NCBI GenBank assembly: GCA_015233935.1 | Contig: JADFXB010000017.1 | Span: 1-47,750, forward strand | Length of the DNA stretch: 47,750 nucleotides | Source: Magnetococcales bacterium | GTDB taxonomy: Bacteria; Pseudomonadota; Magnetococcia; Magnetococcales; JADFXB01 | Direction of reading: 5' to 3' | Shown here: positions 24,801-29,472 of the stretch, piece after piece | Position numbering within the stretch: the stretch's first letter is position 1 | How the letters are laid out: each line of letters begins with the position of its first letter | Notes under the pieces: generated by a model | The model's database searches: none | Told to the model about the DNA's origin: nothing | Seen by the model: only the letters and a program-made list of their open reading frames with translations | Position numbers and translations under genes: made by a program

Positions 24801-25928
24801 AGGCGCAAGTTCTTCGTCAATTTCAGGCTTGTAGCTAACTGCAATGAATGACTGCGCCCCAACTGCCAATTTTGGAAAGATACCTGGTTGATCAAACACA
24901 ATGACCTTGTCACGATAAATGGCCAATTCCTCACCTGCTTGTTCACCCAATAACTGGGACAGGAAGGCAAGTCCCTCTTGGGCAGAGTCAGCAGCAATAA
25001 ATATGGGGTTTTCAGGGGGGGAAGACAGGCGTTTCAGAATAATCTCTTTATTTGTCTCAATGGCAGGGCTGAACAAAGAGCCGTTCAGGTGTGGTTCAGT
25101 GGCTTCGGACCAATCTGTCCAGCATTTATCAAGTGTACGCACCTGATTTCCTTGCCAGTTTATCTCATTGGCAAACCAGGCTTGTGCCGGCAATGATTGC
25201 TCCAGCCATTGTTCAATATCACTGGCATCATAGGCGCGAACATCTTTCCATTGGCACATGGCCTTCTTTTGAGCGGACCAGCCATCTTTTCCGGTCCATC
25301 GATGAAGAGTAACAAATATAAAAGTGATTTCGCCACACTCTTGATTACGGCTATTGAATTCCTTCGTCCGTTTATCAAAATCTTTTTCGGCCTTCGTATT
25401 AGGATTAGCTTCTATACTAAACTCCCAAACGGATCGTCCAGCGGGTATCCAGGGGGTTCCCTGGTCGGCTTCAACGAAACCGTCCCGTCCATGGCGTTGG
25501 GCATCCTCGTTGCCTGGAAAGTCTGCTTTTGTAAGGTTGCGACCGGTTGAGTTTACCAGAGTGCGCAGGAAAACTGCCAACCGAGAACGTGCAGAAAGGG
25601 TTTTGCTCCAACTTTCAATCTCATTGGCTTTGATCTGTAAGAAAGGAGGGATGTTGTTCCTGGTTCCAGGAGGAACTACCATCTTTCTGGTCTGGGCTTC
25701 TTCATAGTTTGTTTGCATGTCCATCAGTTTCTTAAGTGGAAAATTAAAGGCATTGGCCAGGCGCGTGGCCATTTCAGGGGACAAGGCTGCCTTGCCGTTG
25801 AGCAGGTTGGAGAGGGCTGGGCGACCAACGGCCAAGAGATTGGCTGCTTGGGTGATGGTCATGCCAACCGGGATGACTTCGAGCTTGATTCGATGCCCAG
25901 GGTGGGGAACGTTGGTGTGAAAAGTCAT
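21801..25928 (-). CDS. Large HTH/REase-like/NTPase-like fusion protein, candidate defence effector
   Basis: This 1375-residue protein is not one I can name. Residues 1-75 are a HigA-type XRE helix-turn-helix (VGMTITQAANLLAVGRPALS, then NLLNGKAALSPEMATRLANA). Residues about 95-245 look like a restriction-endonuclease fold with candidate acidic and basic residues in HGRDGFVEAD (near 146), SVWEFSIEAN (near 168), NTKAEKDFDKR and WKDVRAYDASDIEQWLEQ. Residues about 275-400 have alternating strands and helices like a P-loop NTPase (PIFIAADSAQEGLAFL, KVIVFDQPG, SFIAVSY), but the Gly-x4-Gly-Lys-Ser loop is absent. The remaining 950 residues are helical-repeat-like. I use the ATG at 25928, where the HTH begins; the frame is open to 26021. 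Similar large proteins occur in many genomes, as far as I recall, without known function. Defence through target sensing and DNA cleavage is inference. Confidence 0.75.
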   Translation of the reverse strand: MTFHTNVPHPGHRIKLEVIPVGMTITQAANLLAVGRPALSNLLNGKAALSPEMATRLANAFNFPLKKLMDMQTNYEEAQTRKMVVPPGTRNNIPPFLQIKANEIESWSKTLSARSRLAVFLRTLVNSTGRNLTKADFPGNEDAQRHGRDGFVEADQGTPWIPAGRSVWEFSIEANPNTKAEKDFDKRTKEFNSRNQECGEITFIFVTLHRWTGKDGWSAQKKAMCQWKDVRAYDASDIEQWLEQSLPAQAWFANEINWQGNQVRTLDKCWTDWSEATEPHLNGSLFSPAIETNKEIILKRLSSPPENPIFIAADSAQEGLAFLSQLLGEQAGEELAIYRDKVIVFDQPGIFPKLAVGAQSFIAVSYKPEIDEELAPHLKTTHLFRIYPHNTLNIKFDITLGPTNYDTFHQALKLMGMERDRIAQLMEQSGRSLTVLRRLLSKVPAIRTPAWAFNPQTAKNLIPFLFVGAWDSKNETDKAGLSLLADDLPYEQLERECQNLTLLEDAPLWSIDRNRGVVSKFDLLHAIAHMLTEADLNRFFEMASMILGEDDPLLDLSEEQRWAALFRGKNHAFSSAFRAGILETLVLLSVHGGTLFKERLGVDTEVKATLLIRGIFKSPISKKTWETQSHALTSYAEAAPDEFLSILERDLNSNEPTLLELFRPMGSSLFGNTPNRTGLLWALEGLSWNPQTLPRAALILARLSQIPLNDNWLNKPFNSLKNIFRSWMPQTAADHPTRIALMQKLKKEYPAVAWHLCVEQFGDHDTIGHYNHKFCWRSEGMGCGEPISTWEPIRDFVRQMVEMALTWEEHSLDMLCDLVKRLHRLSGEHQARVWSLVEGWALNKASDRDKATMRETIRVSFRSRRAKHKLNDEEAVSLSTTSEAVIKKLESNDILNKHAWLFQNGWIDESTNELENIDELDFDQRQEHIKKLRTDALQDIFTHQGLAGILALSERGETSRLIGNLLAHTFLTEQEVQDLLCLALAKIVVGNKNLFSYKNLVVGLLQAVADDSKRLAILNSIISNQSQEAIVQLLLLAPFGQSTWNLVDLLGESITTHYWSSVDPDWLYYKDDDIFEAVTRLLEAKRPCAAFFLVKYKQTILDAPLLFRLLSEMAKAGGKHTDEYLPDSYDIRNAFQHLNNSPALTLDQKASLEFTYVEVLSREMNPDQEDSGIPNLERYIEEHPETFVQAIVWSYKRNDDAPDPDDFIIPPESVQTMASRCYTLLTAIQRIPGHDNFGKLSSDLLQQWIATVRKACTEFGRTEIGDQCIGKLLSHAPVGQDGIWPCEPVREVMEDIKSEAILSGASIGIYNSRGVYLHTGGNQEREMAQKYRKWATALQISHPFVSSMLLMKIAKTYENEANAEILEMKVNHRLR

Positions 25929-25970
25929 GAAGGTCTCTTTGGTCAAATTGGTTAGGTTAATGTTGACATA

Positions 25971-26021
25971 TGTATCGTGTAACGCTACAAGCATCATGCA
26001 TGAAGATAGTCTTATCGTCAA
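25971..26021 (-). promoter_or_regulatory. Candidate promoter and operator of the HTH fusion gene
   Basis: On the minus strand, TTGACG (26021-26016) and CATGAT (25998-25993) are spaced by 17 bases, a fair sigma-70 pair. Just downstream, at 25971-25989, is TGTATCGTGTAACGCTACA, a near palindrome with half-sites TGTA-CGT and ACG-TACA (14 of 19 positions symmetric). Placement over the likely start of transcription suits repression by the protein's own N-terminal HTH, as with HigA antitoxins. Confidence 0.45.
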
Positions 26022-26073
26022 GGAAATTATTTACCTGTTCACCCTAGCTCTCCACCCTTTGTCAACAAGTCCT

Positions 26074-26225
26074 AAATTATGGGGATACAATACTTAAATT
26101 ATTGGGACACAATACTAAATTATTGAAATTATAGAAATTATTGGAGCGCAATAATAAATTATTGAAATTATATGGACACAATACTAAATTATTGAAGGAA
26201 ATTTCGGGGACATGGAATTTCCGGG
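26074..26225. repeat. AT-rich REP-like direct and inverted repeats at the 5' side of the HTH fusion gene
   Basis: Four copies of a unit built from AAATTATTG plus GGACACAATACT occur: GGATACAATACT at 26083, GGACACAATACT at 26105 and 26174, and a degenerate copy at 26143. They alternate with AAATTATTGAAATTAT blocks. The array ends in GGAAATT...AATTTCC, an inverted repeat around CGGGGACAT (26197-26222). The block is far more AT-rich than the flanks. It looks like remnants of REP/RAYT or IS200-type DNA, but no transposase is present here. Confidence 0.6.
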
Positions 26226-26396
26226 ACGCCCTACGAAATTTGAAGCTGCGTCACCCCGGAGGAGTTGCCCGAACTGGCCAGGAAGGTGATTGCCTGGATG
26301 AAAAAACACCCATAGTTTGAGGAACGCCGGCAGTCGATCTCCAATCTATTCCTGTATACATTGACGGCACTGGGGGTAAAATCGCAAACTCAACCC

Positions 26397-26657
26397 ATGT
26401 CCAATTTTAACCTGGAAGAGGTGCCTACCATGTTGCAGACCAGGATCGAGCATTGGAAAAAAGAGAGGAAAAAGGAGTGGCGGCAGGAGGGCGTTCATGA
26501 GGGAGGCGTTCTTACCCTTCTTCGTCTCATGGGCCGTAAGTTTGGCACTGTCCCCGATTGGGCCAAGGCCAAGCTGGCGAGTGCCGATCCGGAAACTTTG
26601 GGAAAATGGACCGGTAGAATTTTAGACGCCGACTCGCTAGACGCTGCCTTTCAATAA
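26397..26657 (+). pseudogene. C-terminal fragment of an Rpn-family nuclease (DUF4351 region)
   Basis: The 86 residues end with LMGRKFGTVPDWAKAKLASA, then DPETLGKWTGRILDADSLDA. That is the short C-terminal domain found at the end of many Rpn (PD-(D/E)XK transposase-like) nucleases, including the intact one at 28198-29163. The nuclease domain is absent and the first 30 residues (MLQTRIEHWKKERKKEWRQE) correspond to the charged linker before that domain. It is therefore a 5'-truncated relic, although it could still be translated. Confidence 0.7.
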
Positions 26658-26869
26658 CCCCGTATACCGCCTTTTGCAGGTATAAAACACAGAACATGCA
26701 AACGCTTGTCCAGATAGCCAACTGCCACAAACCGTTGTTCCGGATAGACCTGACGGACATTCTCATCGATTAGGGCATCCTGCCATCCAAATTCAGCAAC
26801 TCAATCAAAAGGAAGCTGCCGCGTTTCTGTGTTCCAGAGATTTTTGGCTGGGTCATCGGTGATCTTCAT
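26651..26869 (-). pseudogene. Frameshifted BrnT-type toxin relic
   Basis: Reading the minus strand in three frames in turn gives MKITDDPAKNLWNTE, then RGSFLLIELLNLDG, then LIDENVRQVYPEQRFVAVGY followed by LDKRLHVLCFIPAKGG. This order reproduces a BrnT ribonuclease toxin (DPAKN..N..KHG, E..R....E.RF.A.G....R.L.V.F). At least two frameshifts break it and the C-terminus is lost at 26651, where the Rpn fragment begins on the other strand. No BrnA antitoxin is seen. Confidence 0.65.
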
Positions 26870-27082
26870 ACCTCTCATTGTCGTAACTCTTTCCCAGGGA
26901 TGCAACCATGAAACGCCCCGGCGGTCTTGACCTGCCCAATTCCATCCAGTGGACCGACCGTTGGGTTTGGTGGCCGATGGTCAGAGGGTAATTCGTGGCA
27001 GGAACAGGAAATTCAATCCATCATTCAAAGTTGACAGGAATTGACAACGAAGGCCGTTTTATTGCAGACTGCGGACGGAGCC
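26870..27082. other. Gap without recognisable gene
   Basis: This stretch holds only short frames, for instance a 27-codon plus-strand frame from 26908 (MKRPGGLDLPNSIQWTDRW). Nothing in it resembles a known family or structured RNA. It is probably debris between the BrnT relic and the antirepressor locus. Confidence 0.4.
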
Positions 27083-27121
27083 TGAGAAACTCCTTACAAA
27101 AGGCGGGCAACCGCCCCCGGA
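27083..27121 (-). repeat. Inverted partial copy of the C4-type RNA element
   Basis: The reverse complement of this stretch contains TGCCCGCCTTTTG and TTTCTCAGG, which line up with TGCCCGACCTTTTGC and TTTCTCAGC in the C4-type element at 27238-27264. Its CCGGGGG arm faces the one at 27192. The two copies point away from each other and could pair in a transcript that spans both. Confidence 0.5.
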
Positions 27122-27184
27122 TATTTTGGTGGTTTTTTTGTGTCTGAAAATTGGGACATCGAAGAGATGTGCCCGATTGGTTCG

Positions 27185-27290
27185 CCAGACTCCGGGGGAG
27201 ACATGCGTATGTCCAGGGTGAAAGCCTAAAGGCATGTCTGCCCGACCTTTTGCGGGTTTCTCAGCCCCCGGAGTGCGCGTGTTCACCAGA
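27185..27290 (+). ncRNA. C4-type antisense RNA upstream of the antirepressor
   Basis: A perfect 9-bp closing stem, CTCCGGGGG (27190-27198) with CCCCCGGAG (27265-27273), encloses small hairpins: ACAT-GCGT-ATGT, GCC-TAAA-GGC and CCCG...CGGG. The layout (AGGGTGAAAGCC, GGCATGTCTGCCC, TTTCTCAGCCCCCGGAG) is what I know of the phage C4 antisense RNAs (P1/P7 immI, P4 CI RNA, IsrK relatives). These are cut from the leader of an antirepressor mRNA and block its expression. The next gene is an AntA/AntB antirepressor in the same direction, which strongly supports the call. Exact ends are estimated. Confidence 0.65.
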
Positions 27291-27329
27291 CGTAGGTGCT
27301 CCGGTGTCGATTATGACAGGAGCCTATGC

Positions 27330-27926
27330 ATGAGTGCCACCAATCCCTCACAATCGTCCAATGATCCAGGCCAGAGCATTCCTGTTTTTTGGGGAATGCT
27401 GGGTGAGAAACCCATGCTGGTTTGTGATGCCCTTAGTCTGTACACCTTTTTGGGGATAGGGCACACCTTTCCCTCCTTGCTCATGATTCGGATTGAAGAA
27501 CATTATTTTAAGGAGTATAGGGACTTTATCATCACCGAAGTTGAGGTGGTTCCCGCCCATGCCAGTCCAACCGGACGTGCCCGGTGGCGATACGATTATC
27601 ATCTCTCCCTGACCATGGCCAGGGAGTTGGCCATGTTGGAAAACAAGCAAAAAGGCCGCCTGTTGCGACAATATTTCATGGATTGTGAGCAGAACCTCTC
27701 CCAACCCGCCTTGTTGTCCCCACCTGCCGAACTTCCTGCCCCCTACTCGTTGAATGATGAGGTCATCGGTGCAGCCTGCCACCTTCTGTTGGCCTTGCTC
27801 AAACTCAATTTACCCCAACACACCCATTCCCAACTTGCCAAACTGAATCCAGTCATGGTGCAAGGAATAACCGGTTTGGTCAATCATTATTGCCAGCTTG
27901 CCCAGCGCAAGAGTTACCCAGAATAG
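27330..27926 (+). CDS. AntA/AntB-family phage antirepressor
   Basis: In this 198-residue protein, residues 25-115 match the AntA/AntB domain: LVCDALSLYTFLGIGHTFPS, IRIEEHYFKEYRDFII, YDYHLSLTMARELAMLENKQ and KGRLLRQYFMDCEQ. In P1-like phages the antirepressor binds and inactivates the phage repressor. The C-terminal half is Pro/Leu-rich and unassigned. I start at the ATG at 27330, which has AGGAG six bases upstream; the frame is open to 27234 but that part lies inside the C4-type RNA. No other phage genes are in the window, so it is a prophage or satellite remnant. Confidence 0.8.
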   Translation: MSATNPSQSSNDPGQSIPVFWGMLGEKPMLVCDALSLYTFLGIGHTFPSLLMIRIEEHYFKEYRDFIITEVEVVPAHASPTGRARWRYDYHLSLTMARELAMLENKQKGRLLRQYFMDCEQNLSQPALLSPPAELPAPYSLNDEVIGAACHLLLALLKLNLPQHTHSQLAKLNPVMVQGITGLVNHYCQLAQRKSYPE

Positions 27927-27937
27927 TTTAGATAAAA

Positions 27938-28111
27938 ATGGACGATCATCCTCGCTATTCCGGCGATATGGATGTTTTCCATGACTGTGAGGAACGGGTA
28001 GCCTTCGCCTATAGGCAGGATAGTGCGCTGTTGCGGGAGCAGGGGTTTGTACTGGAGGAGCCACGGCGTGAGCCAGCCTTTTATGTTGTTCTGGTTCGCC
28101 ATGGCGACCAA
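27938..28111 (+). pseudogene. Nucleotidyltransferase (AbiEii-like) fragment
   Basis: The frame opens HPRYSGDMDVFHDCEERVAF, a pattern seen in nucleotidyltransferase-fold (AbiEii/MNT-like) proteins, where D-x-D binds metal. It continues LLREQGFVLEEPRREPAFYV and VLVRHGDQ before the similarity stops. The start and the C-terminal helical half of the family are missing; the open frame continues to 28324 but reads as unrelated sequence opposite the Rpn gene. It is a relic truncated at both ends. The family call is moderately sure. Confidence 0.5.
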
Positions 28112-28197
28112 GTAACTTATAGCCACTCCCAATGCCGTCAGGTTGCAAAGTTCATAACGTCCATCAAAGGCAGCCGCATGGGGCAAGCCAGGGATGA

Positions 28198-29163
28198 TTA
28201 CTGGAAAATCTGCTCAATCTTCTCCGCACCAAAAATTTTCTTGCTCCATCCCTTCAGGGTGTCCAGGTCGGCTTCCGACAGTTTAGTGCGCACCCAGTCA
28301 GGAACTGCGCCAAAACGATCCTGAAGTTGTTCAAACAGCATTTCGGCTCTGCCTTCCAGCTTGCCTTTCAGCTTGCCTTTTCGCTCATACTCCATCGCCC
28401 ATTTTTCAACACGTGCGGCTAACATAATGACTACCTCCTGAAAATTTTCGGGAACAACATGTGGGGTTTCCACCTTGAGCCGGGTCAATCCTGCCAGCAA
28501 CAACTCCCGAAACAAATGCTTGACCGGCGGTCCATCCGGGTGCTTCGCAAACCATGCCGCAGCATCCTGGGCCGCTCGCACCATGCCTTCCGGGTCTGTG
28601 GGGTGTTCCATCCTGAAAAGAATGGCGGACAGGTAAGGGCTTGCCTCCAGCATTTCCTTGGGGTAGGAACCCTCATCCATCACATAATAACCCATTCCCG
28701 GCTGAAAATTCCACAAGGAAGAACCCGCTGGCAGTCGAATCATCGTTTGAACCTGGGTGGCGGCATCCCAACGAGGTTCGCCATTGTATAACAGTATTGG
28801 CAGAATAGGGGGCAGACCATCCGCTGCCTTCAATTTGCGCTCATCCACCAATTGTTGATAAAGGAGAAATGCATAACCCCCATAACGCAATACCATCCAC
28901 TCCTCGATCCCAGACTGGAATTCCAGCATGAGTATGATAAACACGCTGCCACCCTGGCGGGTGGGGATCTCCCATACCACATCACTACGCCGCCGTTCAC
29001 CCTGGCGGGCGGTGAACTTGCTGTTGTGGCGGCGCATTTTTTCCAGATCCAACAAGGCCAGCAATTGTGCATCCATAAAGGCCTGCAGCAGATCCGCTAC
29101 CATCTTGGGGTAGGAAAAAAGAAGGTGATAGATGGAGTCCGTGTCACGGGCAGGTCGGGGCAT
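28198..29163 (-). CDS. Rpn-family recombination-promoting nuclease / putative transposase
   Basis: This 321-residue protein follows the Rpn (PD-(D/E)XK, 'transposase_31') plan. The N-terminal DSIYHLLFSYPKMVADLLQA leads to the active-site region RRRSDVVWEIP...IILMLEFQS (Asp and E-x-Q), then ILPILLYNGEPRW. A Lys/Gly-rich linker (ERKGKLKGKLEGRAE) and the DUF4351-like C-terminal domain RFGAVPDWVRTKLSEADLDT follow. Rpn proteins nick or degrade DNA and promote RecA-independent recombination. It ends the accessory island on the right. The linker and C-terminus match the fragment at 26397-26657, so at least two copies existed. Confidence 0.9.
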   Translation of the reverse strand: MPRPARDTDSIYHLLFSYPKMVADLLQAFMDAQLLALLDLEKMRRHNSKFTARQGERRRSDVVWEIPTRQGGSVFIILMLEFQSGIEEWMVLRYGGYAFLLYQQLVDERKLKAADGLPPILPILLYNGEPRWDAATQVQTMIRLPAGSSLWNFQPGMGYYVMDEGSYPKEMLEASPYLSAILFRMEHPTDPEGMVRAAQDAAAWFAKHPDGPPVKHLFRELLLAGLTRLKVETPHVVPENFQEVVIMLAARVEKWAMEYERKGKLKGKLEGRAEMLFEQLQDRFGAVPDWVRTKLSEADLDTLKGWSKKIFGAEKIEQIFQ

Positions 29164-29172
29164 AGATCACCC

Positions 29173-29463
29173 TTATTTCTTTCCAAAGAGGGCGTTGGCG
29201 GCGGCAAAGGGATCAGGGGTTTTGTCGATAACCGCTTCCCCTGTCAAACGTCCCTTAAAATAATCGCAAAAATTGGCCTTTTCCTTGTCCACTACCCGTT
29301 CCGCCTGCGGCTCACGGCAATCATTGTAATGGCCAGGATCATAAAAACAGCAGTTGCTGCAAACATGGGTGTGGCGTCCACACTTGGAACAGGTGGATTG
29401 CCGTGTCAACTCCTCCGGTTGCAACCCCATTCCACATCCCCAACACTTCACCCCAAGCTCCAT
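29173..29463 (-). CDS. Conserved zinc-ribbon protein
   Basis: This 96-residue protein has ordered cysteine pairs: KCWGCGMGL, STCSKCGRHTHVCSNCCFYD, then CREPQAERVVDKEKANFCDYF. The pattern is a conserved uncharacterised zinc-ribbon family in proteobacteria whose C-terminal REPxAExVxDKExANFCDYF motif is nearly invariant. It probably binds zinc or a metal cluster; no activity is known. It lies between the kinase gene and the Rpn gene on the same strand and starts nine bases past the kinase stop, so it may be cotranscribed with the kinase. Confidence 0.8.
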   Translation of the reverse strand: MELGVKCWGCGMGLQPEELTRQSTCSKCGRHTHVCSNCCFYDPGHYNDCREPQAERVVDKEKANFCDYFKGRLTGEAVIDKTPDPFAAANALFGKK

Positions 29464-29472
29464 GTCGCCCCC

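Noticed and set aside
25929-26021. 31-residue upstream extension of the HTH fusion
   Set aside because: HigA-type proteins begin near the chosen ATG, and the extension covers the candidate promoter and operator.
26074-26225. CRISPR array
   Set aside because: The repeated units are contiguous, AT-rich and irregular, without constant-length spacers or cas genes.
27234-27329. In-frame upstream extension of the antirepressor (MSARPFAGFSAPG...)
   Set aside because: It falls inside the structured C4-type RNA; the ATG at 27330 has a proper AGGAG site.
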